Numbered from the stretch's first letter, positions 35,775 through 44,923 are shown. The stretch is 54,424 nucleotides of DNA from RGIG426 sp045639905 (GCA_045639905.1 JAZUDZ010000020.1:1-54424); one strand, 5' to 3'. Numbers and translations: made by a program. The notes: generated by a model from the sequence alone, not told the origin.

Positions 35775-36626
35775 ATGAATTTCCAAAAAGAAAAAGGTGC
35801 AACAACTTCTCTAAGCAAAGAAATAGAACTATCCGAACTTGTTTCGTTCCATAACTGTCCATACAAGGTAAACAATGACATTGAAATGAACATACTCAAA
35901 AAGAGCATTGCTGAATTCGGTGTACTGGTTCCGGTTTTGGCAAGGCCAAATCCATATGACAAGGGATATGAACTAATTTCCGGACATCGTCGATGTGTGG
36001 CTTGTCAGTCATTAGGAATTAATAAAATACCCGCCATTGTCTTCGGCAATCTTACCGAAGAAGAAAGTATCATTATGATGGTAGATTCAAATCTTCAACG
36101 CGAACACATTTTGCCCTCTGAAAAAGCATTTGCATACAAAATGAAAATGGAAGCAATTTCCCACCGAGGAAAAACATATGGACAAACAGGCCACAAGTCC
36201 CGTGAAAAGATTGCCGAAAACGAAAGTGGACGCACCGTACAGCGCTACATCCGTTTAACATACTTAATCCCCGAGTTACTCAACTGGATGGACAAAGATA
36301 AAATGGCGTTTTCCGTTGGTGTGGAATTATCCTTTTTGGATAAGTATTGGCAGCAGATGGTTCTTGATGTTTGTGAAGAGAATGACTGCACACCATCCTA
36401 CTCGCAAAGCTGGCATCTTCATCAGCATGCAAAGAAAGACACGCTGAACCGAAAAATCATAGAACAGATTCTTTCCACGGAAAAACCAAATCAAAGAGAA
36501 ACTCTTAAAATTCCCATGGATAGACTCCTCAATTTTTTACCCGAAAGCTTATCAACAAACGAACAAGTAGAATATATTCTCAGAGCCATTCAGTTTTATA
36601 AAGCACAACATCATTCTCATAAATAG
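35775..36626 (+). CDS. ParB/RepB/Spo0J-like protein (orphan)
   Basis: A 283-residue ParB-N-domain protein. The N-terminal CTPase-type fold shows GYELISGHRRCVACQSLG (the GxRR motif region) and the DSNLQRE segment, followed by a helix-turn-helix region around KSREKIAENESGRTVQRYIRL. Proteins of this type are usual on plasmids and integrative elements, where they act in partition or as regulators. No parA lies next to it, which suggests a solitary regulator or a relic of a mobile element. An AAGGGG site precedes the ATG. The terminator at 36629-36655 ends the transcript. Confidence 0.87.
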   Translation: MNFQKEKGATTSLSKEIELSELVSFHNCPYKVNNDIEMNILKKSIAEFGVLVPVLARPNPYDKGYELISGHRRCVACQSLGINKIPAIVFGNLTEEESIIMMVDSNLQREHILPSEKAFAYKMKMEAISHRGKTYGQTGHKSREKIAENESGRTVQRYIRLTYLIPELLNWMDKDKMAFSVGVELSFLDKYWQQMVLDVCEENDCTPSYSQSWHLHQHAKKDTLNRKIIEQILSTEKPNQRETLKIPMDRLLNFLPESLSTNEQVEYILRAIQFYKAQHHSHK

Positions 36627-36628
36627 AT

Positions 36629-36655
36629 ACGACCGGCCCCGAAGGACCGGTCATT
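36629..36655 (+). terminator. Terminator of the ParB-like gene
   Basis: GACCGG (36629-36634) pairs with CCGGTC around a 10-base loop, followed by ATTTTGTG. Confidence 0.6.
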
Positions 36656-36684
36656 TTGTGTGTTTGTATATCCGTTTCAAATCA

Positions 36685-38652
36685 TCAACCGGCAAACCCG
36701 ATTTTAAATGATGGTGTGGTTTTGGATGCGTTTGAAACGCTCGTGACAGTATCAAAATCTCTCAAATCTTCAACCGCCAAAGTGCGAACATCTTGGGTAG
36801 AAATGTCGCCGGTTGATTTGTTCATCAGCCGATTGGCTTGAGCAAAGCAAGCTTTTTCAAAGATATTTCTGGCAAAACGACCATTGCCAAACTCTGGTTT
36901 CTGTCTAGCGTCTTCCATTACGAGACGAATTTTATTCTTAGCTTCGTCTGTGAAAGAAAATCCCTTGCGAGAGGCTTGCATGCAGGTGATTTCGCACAAC
37001 TCATCTGCAGAATAATCGTCAAACTGAATATGACGAGCAACACGGGAACGAAGTCCGGGATTTCGAGAAATGAATTCGTTCATTGGTTCCGGATATCCCG
37101 CAAAAATCACAATCACATCGTCCCGATGATTTTCCATTTCTTGGACAATGGCATCAATGGCTTCGTCGCCGAAACTATGATTTGTTTCGTCAACCAAAGA
37201 ATACGCTTCATCAATGAAGAGGACACCGCCGGATGCTTCTTGAAACTTTTTCGCCACTGTAGGTGCGGTCCACCCGACAAATTTGCCAACCAAATCACCA
37301 CGGCCAACTTCTAAGAAAGTTCCTGTTCTCAGAATCCCCTCGTCTTTTAAGATTTGTGACAGCAAGCGCGCCACTGTAGTTTTTGCCGTTCCGGGATTTC
37401 CGGTAAAAACCATATGCATAGAGGGGCAGATGTCCACTATTCCGTTTTTTTCATAAAGCTTTTGGGCTTTAAAGAAATTGATGGTTTCATCAACCATGTT
37501 TTTCACAGCATCAAGCCCAATCATAGACTGAAGCTCTTCTCGGGCAGATGAAACCACTTTGTCGGGTTCCGCCTCGAGAACTTCGCAGTACTGAGGATAG
37601 GATTTCTTGACCAGTTTTTCATTTTGCCAACCGGCAAAGATTCCCTCTGCCTCCGGTTTGCTGTACTGCACATCGTCATTTAAACGGTTATAAAGATCAT
37701 GGTCGGTAGCTATTCTATTGCTTTTTGCCATTTTTTCAAAAACCGGTTTTAACTGAGATTTCGTCAGACTACCCTCTTGCAGTCTGAGAAAACTACGTGT
37801 ATCCACTGATTGAAGAACGGCATTGCGAACACTGACGTTATCTTTTGCAAACCCCAGTATAATTTGCACATTTTGCATGTTCTGATTGACAAGCTTCGCA
37901 ATATCGGCGGCTTTTTTGGAGCCAATTTCCGGACCGAAAAGTTGTATGACAAGAACACCGCTTTCTGCGGCGGAAAAAGCTTGCTTAAAAATATCAAACC
38001 GGCGAACGGCATCCACATTCACAAAGGTTACACGCCCACTTTCGATTCGATCCGCGTCATACAGTTCTTCCGCCAAACGCAAAACAACAGCCCGATGAAA
38101 CTCCTCATCGTCACTGTTTATGATATAGGAAACAGGATGTCCGTTGCACTCTTTATCCAAGGCACCCATGCGAATACGAGCTACTTCTTCGCTGAACTTT
38201 GTGCAAAAATCCAAATCCCAGCTTTTACCGGAATCATAGAATACCGGTACCATTTCTTCATGCAAGGCCGAGCTTTTAACAAGTTCGTCAATACCCATTT
38301 CTTCCAGAAAGGTGTCGTTCGGTCTACCATTACCATGAAGAAAAGCATCAAAAAACGATTGAAGCGTGACTTCTTCTTGGTTGAAGCATTGCCCGGAAGC
38401 ACCCATGATTTCAAAAAGTTTATCGCGCATAGTCTGACAGTCAAAATAGCCGTCCGTAGCCAGCAAGAAATCCAATTTCTCCGTACTGATACTTTTAAGA
38501 GCTGCCATCACATGTCCTTGATAGCTTTGGTTAAATTCTTCTATGGCATCGCGGATCTTTTGCTCTGAGTCGCTTCTGAAAAAACGGCTTGGTTTTTCAT
38601 CGCTGGTCTGTTCAGTTTCATCCAAACGATATGTGTATTCAATAAATTGCAT
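36685..38652 (-). CDS. AAA+ ATPase, CbbX/SpoVK-like C-terminal domain
   Basis: A 655-residue cytoplasmic protein. The C-terminal half (about 370-640) is an AAA+ module of the CbbX/SpoVK type: Walker A GNPGTAKT (418-425), Walker B VLFIDEA (477-483), an Arg-rich NPGLRSRVARHI segment for the arginine finger, and a lid domain. The N-terminal half has no recognised domain; residues about 170-310 look like an alpha/beta domain without a Walker A and could be a degenerate AAA module. CbbX-type ATPases remodel protein complexes; the client here is unknown. GGGGGA lies before the ATG. The gene sits alone between the ParB-like gene and a dockerin remnant. Confidence 0.85.
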   Translation of the reverse strand: MQFIEYTYRLDETEQTSDEKPSRFFRSDSEQKIRDAIEEFNQSYQGHVMAALKSISTEKLDFLLATDGYFDCQTMRDKLFEIMGASGQCFNQEEVTLQSFFDAFLHGNGRPNDTFLEEMGIDELVKSSALHEEMVPVFYDSGKSWDLDFCTKFSEEVARIRMGALDKECNGHPVSYIINSDDEEFHRAVVLRLAEELYDADRIESGRVTFVNVDAVRRFDIFKQAFSAAESGVLVIQLFGPEIGSKKAADIAKLVNQNMQNVQIILGFAKDNVSVRNAVLQSVDTRSFLRLQEGSLTKSQLKPVFEKMAKSNRIATDHDLYNRLNDDVQYSKPEAEGIFAGWQNEKLVKKSYPQYCEVLEAEPDKVVSSAREELQSMIGLDAVKNMVDETINFFKAQKLYEKNGIVDICPSMHMVFTGNPGTAKTTVARLLSQILKDEGILRTGTFLEVGRGDLVGKFVGWTAPTVAKKFQEASGGVLFIDEAYSLVDETNHSFGDEAIDAIVQEMENHRDDVIVIFAGYPEPMNEFISRNPGLRSRVARHIQFDDYSADELCEITCMQASRKGFSFTDEAKNKIRLVMEDARQKPEFGNGRFARNIFEKACFAQANRLMNKSTGDISTQDVRTLAVEDLRDFDTVTSVSNASKTTPSFKIGFAG

Positions 38653-38911
38653 TTACAGTCCCCCATTCAATAATGTTTCATGTTTTCATTCGAACAAAAT
38701 AATCAGTAATTAATCACCCGCTTTCTTTCGTGTCTCGATTATACCATAATTAATACCATAATCCATGGCCATAATTTGTCACATCAAACACAAATTAACC
38801 TATTGACTTTTGTAATTTTTTTGCTTGCCAAGTGTATAATAGGGTTATCCATATTTTGAAATTATTTCCCATATTTCCTGTTTTTACTACCAAGCACCTT
38901 ATATGCAACAA
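38653..38911. other. Intergenic region between the AAA+ gene and the dockerin remnant
   Basis: AT-rich stretch of about 260 bases. It contains the AAA+ promoter described separately. A consensus TATAAT also occurs on the plus strand near 38834-38839, but no plus-strand gene follows it. Nothing else is identified. Confidence 0.5.
38738..38775 (-). promoter_or_regulatory. Promoter region of the AAA+ gene with three CCATAAT repeats
   Basis: A consensus TATAAT -10 (38743-38738 on the minus strand) has no good -35. CCATAAT occurs three times, at 38744-38750, 38756-38762 and 38769-38775, spaced 12-13 bases. Repeats where a -35 is missing suggest an activator site; this is inference. Confidence 0.35.
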
Positions 38912-38950
38912 ATACTCCCCGTCACTTTTCCTGAAAGTGACGGGGAGTAT
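38912..38950 (-). terminator. Terminator following the dockerin remnant
   Basis: ATACTCCCCGTCACTTT pairs with AAAGTGACGGGGAGTAT, a 17-bp stem with a T-rich tail on the minus strand. Confidence 0.75.
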
Positions 38951-38969
38951 CCTCATACTATGTGATATA

Positions 38970-39135
38970 TTATTTTAGTTCATTAACAAGGATATCTTTC
39001 CGAAGTCGAAGCACATCCTTCATATCAACAAATCCATCATCATTGGCATCACCTAATGCTATTTCTTCTAAAGATGATGCCACCATTTTTTGGGACACAT
39101 CATCATAATAGAAGCTCTTTGAGGGATTGGTTACC
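38970..39135 (-). pseudogene. Remnant of a dockerin gene (3' end)
   Basis: On the minus strand a frame ending at TAA (38972-38970) reads SSLEEIALGDANDDGFVDMK followed by DVLRLRKDILVNELK and stop. GDANDDGFVDMKDVLRLRK is one Ca2+-binding repeat of a type I dockerin, very like the repeats in the dockerin protein of this window. The frame stays open leftward in the protein sense to about 39135 without a start codon and ribosome-binding site; the in-frame ATG at 39086 has none. I read it as the truncated end of a lost dockerin gene that kept its terminator. Confidence 0.6.
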
Positions 39136-39141
39136 TTACGG

Positions 39142-39170
39142 AACAACCGGCAACAAGGTTGCCGGTTGTT
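39142..39170. other. Perfect 13-bp stem after ftsH, without T-run
   Basis: AACAACCGGCAAC and GTTGCCGGTTGTT are separated by AAG, 5 bases after the ftsH stop. Neither side has a T-run, so it is not a standard intrinsic terminator. It may stabilise the mRNA 3' end or act as a U-less terminator. Confidence 0.5.
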
Positions 39171-39175
39171 AAATC

Positions 39176-41107
39176 TTAGACAGTCTCCTCGTCCTTCATC
39201 AGTTCGAGGAACTTATCGCCGTCCACCTTTTCATTTTCAATCAGGTATTCGGCAACAATCTTCAGTTTATCCATATGCTCAGAAATCTTGCGTTTGGCAT
39301 TTTCCATAGCCTCGGAAATAAACCGCTCGACTTCTTCGTCAATTTGGTTGGCCGTCTCTTCGGAATAATTGCGAGTATGTCCGAGATCACGTCCAAGGAA
39401 TACACCAGCCGACTCGGACTCACCAAACATAATCGGACCAAGTTTATCGCTCATACCGTACTTGGTAACCATATTTCTGGCGAGTTCACTGGCACGCTCA
39501 ATATCATTCGAAGCACCTGTACAAATATCTTCAAGTGCCAAAGCTTCCGCCGCGCGTCCGCCAAGAAGCACTTGTAAGCTCTCAAGCAGGTTGGTTTTTG
39601 AAACATGAGCATGATCTTCTTGCGGAAGATTCATTGTATATCCCGCAGCCATACCGCGCGGAACAATGGAAATTTGATGAACGGGATCCTGCGTCGGAGA
39701 AAAATAGCTGACAACGGCGTGCCCGGCCTCATGGTAGGCCGTGATTCTCTTGTCTTTGTCGCTGATTTTATGACTGCGTTTTTCCGTGCCGACAACCACC
39801 TTAATGGTAGCTTCTTCAATTTCCTCTTCCGTAATGGATTTACGGTCTTTACGAGCCGCAAGCAAAGCAGCTTCATTAAGAAGATTTTCCAAATCAGCTC
39901 CGGTAAAGCCGGACGTGGATTTGGCAATAACCGATAAGTCTACATCGGGACCAAGCGGTTTTCCTTTAGCATGAACCTTTAGAATTTCTTCTCTTCCCTT
40001 TTGGTCGGGATAGTTGACAACAACCTGTCTGTCAAAACGTCCCGGACGTGTCAAAGCCGGGTCCAAAATGTCAGGACGGTTTGTTGCGGCAATGATAATA
40101 ACACCTTCATTGACACCAAATCCATCCATTTCAACTAGCATTTGGTTCAAAGTCTGTTCACGTTCATCGTGGCCACCGCCAAGACCAGCACCACGCTGAC
40201 GACCCACGGCATCAATTTCGTCAATAAAGATAATACAAGGTGCATTCTTTTTCGCATTTTCAAACAAGTCACGCACACGAGATGCACCGACACCGACGTA
40301 CATTTCCACAAAGTCGGAACCGGAAATCGAAAAGAAAGGAACACCGGCTTCACCGGCAACGGCGCGAGCCAATAAAGTTTTACCTGTTCCAGGAGGGCCT
40401 ACTAACAAAACGCCCTTCGGCACACGGGCTCCCAAAGACTCATATTTTTTCGGAGATTTCAGGAATTCAACAATCTCTTCGAGTTCTTCTTTTTCTTCGT
40501 CAGCACCGGCAACATCAGCAAATGTAACCTTACGTCTGTCATCTCCGGGTTTACGAACACGGGCTTTTCCGAAATTCATGATTTTCCCGTCTCCGCCCAT
40601 GGCACCCATAGAACGACGCATCATAAACCACAAGAAGCCGATAAACAACAAAGTCGTAAGCAAAGTCGGAAGAATACTGACAAGCCACGAAGTTTGTTTT
40701 TGCGGAAGAATATCGTATTTGCTAATATCGTTATCCGGGTTATCGTCACGATTGTTTTGATCAACCAGGTCGTACAAGACCGAGTCCACAAATAGATTCA
40801 GGTTCGGGACTTTATACAAAATCGTATCTTTCTCGTCCACTACCTCATCTTTATTCACATCCGTACGATAGGCGGATTTGAGCAAAATGTTCAGCTTATT
40901 ATCATTCAAATTGAGTGTAAAGCTTTCAACTTTACCACTCTCAAAATAATTTACAATTTCAGAATAGACGGTATCCTGTTTTGTGTTTTGCCCCCCGGAC
41001 AACATAAGCCACAAAATCGCAATAAAAGCAATAGAAATACCAATCAGCACAAGCCAATTGCGACCACTTTTATTCGGAGTGGGGGTTTGGTTTGTATTTG
41101 GATCCAA
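39176..41107 (-). CDS. ftsH: ATP-dependent zinc metalloprotease FtsH
   Basis: Membrane-bound AAA+ protease that degrades membrane and regulatory proteins. The 643-residue protein has TM1 (about 17-37), an extracytoplasmic domain, TM2 (about 141-163), Walker A GPPGTGKT (237-244), Walker B IIFIDEID (292-299) and the zinc site HEAGH (459-463). The TTG at 41107 is 7 bases after AGGAGG and is the only candidate start with a ribosome-binding site. It lies 17 bases after hpt, completing the tilS-hpt-ftsH order known in Firmicutes. Confidence 0.97.
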   Translation of the reverse strand: MDPNTNQTPTPNKSGRNWLVLIGISIAFIAILWLMLSGGQNTKQDTVYSEIVNYFESGKVESFTLNLNDNKLNILLKSAYRTDVNKDEVVDEKDTILYKVPNLNLFVDSVLYDLVDQNNRDDNPDNDISKYDILPQKQTSWLVSILPTLLTTLLFIGFLWFMMRRSMGAMGGDGKIMNFGKARVRKPGDDRRKVTFADVAGADEEKEELEEIVEFLKSPKKYESLGARVPKGVLLVGPPGTGKTLLARAVAGEAGVPFFSISGSDFVEMYVGVGASRVRDLFENAKKNAPCIIFIDEIDAVGRQRGAGLGGGHDEREQTLNQMLVEMDGFGVNEGVIIIAATNRPDILDPALTRPGRFDRQVVVNYPDQKGREEILKVHAKGKPLGPDVDLSVIAKSTSGFTGADLENLLNEAALLAARKDRKSITEEEIEEATIKVVVGTEKRSHKISDKDKRITAYHEAGHAVVSYFSPTQDPVHQISIVPRGMAAGYTMNLPQEDHAHVSKTNLLESLQVLLGGRAAEALALEDICTGASNDIERASELARNMVTKYGMSDKLGPIMFGESESAGVFLGRDLGHTRNYSEETANQIDEEVERFISEAMENAKRKISEHMDKLKIVAEYLIENEKVDGDKFLELMKDEETV

Positions 41108-41124
41108 AACGATCCCTCCTTTAC

Positions 41125-41670
41125 TTATTTCTGATAAACAGAAGGTTTTAAAACGCCAATGTACGGAAGATTTCTGTAAATTTCCGCATAGTCAAGACCG
41201 TATCCGACAATAAACTCGTCCGGTACCTGGCTCCCGATATATTCCGGAACCGTATCGCATTTACGACGTTCCGGTTTGTCAAGCAAAGTGCATAGTTTTA
41301 AACTGGCAGGATTACGACCGCTGAGAATCCGTTTGACTTCCGTCAAGGTGACACCGGAGTCAAAAATATCCTCAACCAGCAAAACATCTTTATCGTCAAT
41401 CGGAAGATTTAAGTCTTTCTTGATTACGACATGGCCGCTGGTAACCGTACTGTTTCCGTAGCTGGATACGGCCATAAAATCCAGTTCACAAGGGATGGTG
41501 ATTTTCCGCATCAAATCGGCTGCGAATACGCAGGAGCCCTTTAAAATCGGAACCAGTAACAAGTTCTTCCCTTCATAATCTCTGGAAATTTCAGCGGCTA
41601 ACCGATCTACAATTGCCGCCAAATCTTCTTCGGAAAACAACACTTCCGAAATATCGTCGCGCATTGACAT
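41125..41670 (-). CDS. hpt: Hypoxanthine phosphoribosyltransferase
   Basis: Salvages hypoxanthine and guanine with PRPP. The 181-residue protein has the PRPP-binding motif VLLVEDIFDSGVTL, the LVPILKGSCVFAADL loop and the flexible-loop SSYGNSTVTSG segment. ATG 41670 is chosen, 10 bases after GGGGG; the ATG two codons later is possible. In Bacillus the equivalent protein interacts with TilS and activates ftsH transcription; the gene order here is the same. Confidence 0.95.
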   Translation of the reverse strand: MSMRDDISEVLFSEEDLAAIVDRLAAEISRDYEGKNLLLVPILKGSCVFAADLMRKITIPCELDFMAVSSYGNSTVTSGHVVIKKDLNLPIDDKDVLLVEDIFDSGVTLTEVKRILSGRNPASLKLCTLLDKPERRKCDTVPEYIGSQVPDEFIVGYGLDYAEIYRNLPYIGVLKPSVYQK

Positions 41671-41686
41671 TTGAAAAAATCCCCCG

Positions 41687-43048
41687 TTATTCTTTGAAGT
41701 TTTTATGAGTTGTAAACACCAGTATAGACTGTGTATCACTTGTAAGTTTGACACGCTCATCGCATCCGAACCCGGACACCATCACAATCCCTTCCGCATC
41801 ACACAAAACCGGAATGGAATTTCTTTGATAAACCGGGATATTTTTCTCGTTAAACAGCTTTTTAAGTGTTTTTCCGCCACGACTAACCGGATGATATGCA
41901 TCCCCGTTTTGCCGAGATCTCACAAATACCTCACCTGAAAGTGTATCATAATCCAAGCAAGAATTTGTCAATAAATTGTTAACTTTCACTGCCGAGTCAA
42001 ACTGATTTTTTGAATATAGTTTTGCAAAAAAGATGGTCTCTCCGATGGGTATCGGCTTACCGATTTCCAAACGGATACAAAACGGCTCTGTCTGCGTTCC
42101 CTCCAGACCAATCAATCCATTTTGAGAACGCACTTGCAAATTCCCGGGAAGGGTCAAAGCACCGGAATCCGTCAGTAGGTTATCAAGACTATCAAAGTGT
42201 TTCTGTTCAAAATCGACAATTGTCGGAAGCCATAACCGAAAAGCTCTTGTGCGAACAGGTTTTTCATACTTTAAAAACACGGAACAGTCCAAACGTTCAT
42301 CCTCACGAACCGCTTTTTCAAGAAGTTTCTCCGCCATTGTCGTTAAACAGGCATCATCTTTTCTGAGAGAATCACACATACGCCAAAGCGTTTTGTCAAG
42401 TCCCTCGTTTATGTGCTTCAGTTGAGGAATAACATTTTTCCGAATTCGATTTCGTGAATAAGCTAAATCATCATTGGAAGAATCATGCACAAAATGAAGC
42501 GAAAGATCTTCGCAATAGGCTTCCACTTCCTCACGTGTAGAAAACAAAATCGGACGAATAATTGACTCTCTCTTTTCGGGAATTCCTTTGAGCCCTGTCA
42601 ATCCGCATCCTCTGGCCAAATGCTGTAAAACCGTTTCCGTATTGTCGGACAAGGTATGTGCCGTTGCCAAAAGAGCACCCTTTTCCTGCGCCACCGACAA
42701 AAGCACTTCATAACGCAAACGACGGGCAGCCGTTTCCAAACTTTCATGTGTTTGTGCGCACACCTGCGGCACATCAACAGATTGAAGAACAAAAGGAACT
42801 TGCCACTGTTTACATAACGCTTCACAAAACGCGGCGTCTCGATCTGCCTCTTCTCCACGAATACCATGATGCACATGAGCGGCAGATAATGAAGTAATTT
42901 GAAGAGCCTCACGGTTACGATACAAAAAAGATAGTAACGCCACTGAATCCGCCCCGCCGGATAACGCCACTAAAACATTTTGGCCGGGATCAATCAATTG
43001 ACGCTCGGCAGCAAACTGTAACCCACGGGCTTCAAACTCATGTACCAT
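41687..43048 (-). CDS. tilS: tRNA(Ile)-lysidine synthetase
   Basis: Converts C34 of tRNA-Ile(CAU) to lysidine so that it reads AUA. The 453-residue protein has the PP-loop SGGADS (30-35), the HVHHGIRGEEADRDAAF segment, the SRNRIRKNVIPQL motif and a C-terminal TilS_C domain with SRGGKTLKKLFNEKNIP. The ATG at 43048 overlaps the end of dnaB by 11 bases and follows CAGGA; the longer frame into dnaB has no better site. Confidence 0.94.
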   Translation of the reverse strand: MVHEFEARGLQFAAERQLIDPGQNVLVALSGGADSVALLSFLYRNREALQITSLSAAHVHHGIRGEEADRDAAFCEALCKQWQVPFVLQSVDVPQVCAQTHESLETAARRLRYEVLLSVAQEKGALLATAHTLSDNTETVLQHLARGCGLTGLKGIPEKRESIIRPILFSTREEVEAYCEDLSLHFVHDSSNDDLAYSRNRIRKNVIPQLKHINEGLDKTLWRMCDSLRKDDACLTTMAEKLLEKAVREDERLDCSVFLKYEKPVRTRAFRLWLPTIVDFEQKHFDSLDNLLTDSGALTLPGNLQVRSQNGLIGLEGTQTEPFCIRLEIGKPIPIGETIFFAKLYSKNQFDSAVKVNNLLTNSCLDYDTLSGEVFVRSRQNGDAYHPVSRGGKTLKKLFNEKNIPVYQRNSIPVLCDAEGIVMVSGFGCDERVKLTSDTQSILVFTTHKNFKE

Positions 43049-44423
43049 CTGCTTTGTCCTGCTGTTTTTGCTCCGGTGTTCTGTCTGTAAACTGGACAAA
43101 CTCACCGTTAAAGTTCATCTTAATCGTCTCCGTACGTCCGTGGCGGTTTTTTGCGACAATAATCAAAGCGGTATTGCGTTCCACGGAAGAAGGATCCGAT
43201 GCCTGATTTATATACATGTCCGGACGATGGAGCAAGAGAACCTGGTCGGCATCCTGCTCAATAGAGCCGGACTCTCTCAAATTGCTAAGTGCCGGGACTT
43301 TACTCTTCTCAGCTTCACGAGCGAGCTGAGCACAAGCAACGACCGGAACATTCAGTTCTTTTGCCATAATCTTAAGTTGACGGGTGATGGCTGATACCTC
43401 TGTCGCACGATTATCGTGGCGAATCGTCGGGTCAGTCAAAAGCTGTAAATAGTCGATGAATACGACGCCAAGGTCCGGGATTCGGCGACATCTGGCCTTC
43501 ATTTCCGTAACGGTAATACCAGCGGTATCATCAATATACAGCGGAATTTCCATCATTTTGCTGGCACTTGCACCATAGCGTTTCCATTCATTTGTTGACA
43601 AATTACCGGTTCTCAAAACCTCACCGGAAATTTTCGCATCACTGGAAATCATACGGTTTACGATTTGCTCCTTGGACATTTCCAAGTTAAAAAGCGCAAC
43701 TTTTCTGTTTTCATTCAAAGCAACATGCAATGCCATATTCAGAATAAAGGCTGTTTTACCGGTAGCCGGACGGGCACCGATAATGATAAGGTCCGATCTG
43801 TTTAAGCCTGTCGTAACCGCATCCAGATCATTCATTCCCGTCGGAATACCGACAAACTGCGCTCTTTGAGCGGGATCGGATTTCTTTTGTAAAATATCAA
43901 AACTATCTTCAATGGTTTCTTTAACGAGTGTCAATGCACCGGTTTTATGGTTTTCTCGAATATTGTAGATTTCCTGCTCGGCAATCTCCAAAACGACCTC
44001 AGGATCACAGCCGGGATCCATAGCCTCTCCCATAATCTTCTTTGAAGACATAATCAGTTTGCGCATATCGCTCTTTTGGCGAACAATGGCAGCATAACGA
44101 CCAACGCTTTCAACAGATGGAACCGTTTGTGCTAACTTTAAAAGGTATGCTTTTCCGTCTTCACGCGTAAAAAACTCTTCGCCTTTAATCGCTTCCAAAA
44201 TGGTAATAAAATCAATTTTGGAGCCGGTCATCATCTTTTGAAGCATAGCCGTATAAATCACCTGATGCTCCGGCAGGTACAAATCGTCCGTTGATAATTT
44301 GTCCGCCAACACATCAATAACGGAGGCATCAATCAAAACGGCACCAAGGCACGCCTGTTCTGCTTCCAGGCTATACGGCATTCCGGCCTCATAAGATTCA
44401 GTTGTTTTCTGATTATCTCTCAT
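43038..44423 (-). CDS. dnaB: Replicative DNA helicase DnaB
   Basis: Hexameric helicase that unwinds DNA ahead of the replisome. The 461-residue protein has the N-terminal helical domain with PYSLEAEQACLGAVLID, and a RecA-like C-terminal domain with Walker A ARPATGKT (217-224), the VVFIDYLQL Walker B region and the SGSIEQDADQVLLLHRP motif. No intein is seen. It starts 37 bases after rplI, the usual rplI-dnaB order in Firmicutes. Confidence 0.97.
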   Translation of the reverse strand: MRDNQKTTESYEAGMPYSLEAEQACLGAVLIDASVIDVLADKLSTDDLYLPEHQVIYTAMLQKMMTGSKIDFITILEAIKGEEFFTREDGKAYLLKLAQTVPSVESVGRYAAIVRQKSDMRKLIMSSKKIMGEAMDPGCDPEVVLEIAEQEIYNIRENHKTGALTLVKETIEDSFDILQKKSDPAQRAQFVGIPTGMNDLDAVTTGLNRSDLIIIGARPATGKTAFILNMALHVALNENRKVALFNLEMSKEQIVNRMISSDAKISGEVLRTGNLSTNEWKRYGASASKMMEIPLYIDDTAGITVTEMKARCRRIPDLGVVFIDYLQLLTDPTIRHDNRATEVSAITRQLKIMAKELNVPVVACAQLAREAEKSKVPALSNLRESGSIEQDADQVLLLHRPDMYINQASDPSSVERNTALIIVAKNRHGRTETIKMNFNGEFVQFTDRTPEQKQQDKADGT

Positions 44424-44460
44424 GCGATTTTCACTCTTTCGTAATCAATTTCAGGATATC

Positions 44461-44901
44461 TTATTCAGACACTTCCACCGTCAACTTTGCACTGACACCG
44501 GAACAGAACTTAATCTGAATGGGATAGGTGCCATAGGCTTTAATATCATCCATTTGGATGTGACGCTTTTCCACATCCAACGAAAAAGCTTTTTTTATCT
44601 CTTCGGAAACGTTTTTGGAAGTAACGGCTCCGAACAGTTTACCGTTCTGTCCGGCCTTTGCGGAAATCTTGATGGTTTTTCCGTCAACCAAAGCAGCCGC
44701 TTCTTTTGCCGCTTTCAATTCCATTTCCTTGTGGTATTGAACCGAGGACTCTCGGTTTTTCAGTTCATTCATTGCTTTTGCATCGGCAACAATTGCCTTC
44801 CCCTGCGGGAGCAGGAAATTTCTGGCATAACCATCGGGAACATTAATCAGTTCTCCCTTTTTACCTTTGCCTTTTACATCTTCTGTTAATACAACTTTCA
44901 T
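44461..44901 (-). CDS. rplI: 50S ribosomal protein L9
   Basis: Ribosomal protein of the large subunit with an N-terminal 23S-binding domain (MKVVLTEDVKGKGKKGELINV, the conserved GYARNFLLPQGKA motif), a long central helix and a C-terminal domain. 146 residues, normal length. AAAGGAG precedes the ATG. Followed by dnaB. Confidence 0.97.
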   Translation of the reverse strand: MKVVLTEDVKGKGKKGELINVPDGYARNFLLPQGKAIVADAKAMNELKNRESSVQYHKEMELKAAKEAAALVDGKTIKISAKAGQNGKLFGAVTSKNVSEEIKKAFSLDVEKRHIQMDDIKAYGTYPIQIKFCSGVSAKLTVEVSE

Positions 44902-44923
44902 ATTTGCAAACTCCTTTGAAACA

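Noticed and set aside
38834..38839. TATAAT on the plus strand as a promoter
   Set aside because: No gene follows on the plus strand and no -35 lies at 17 bases.
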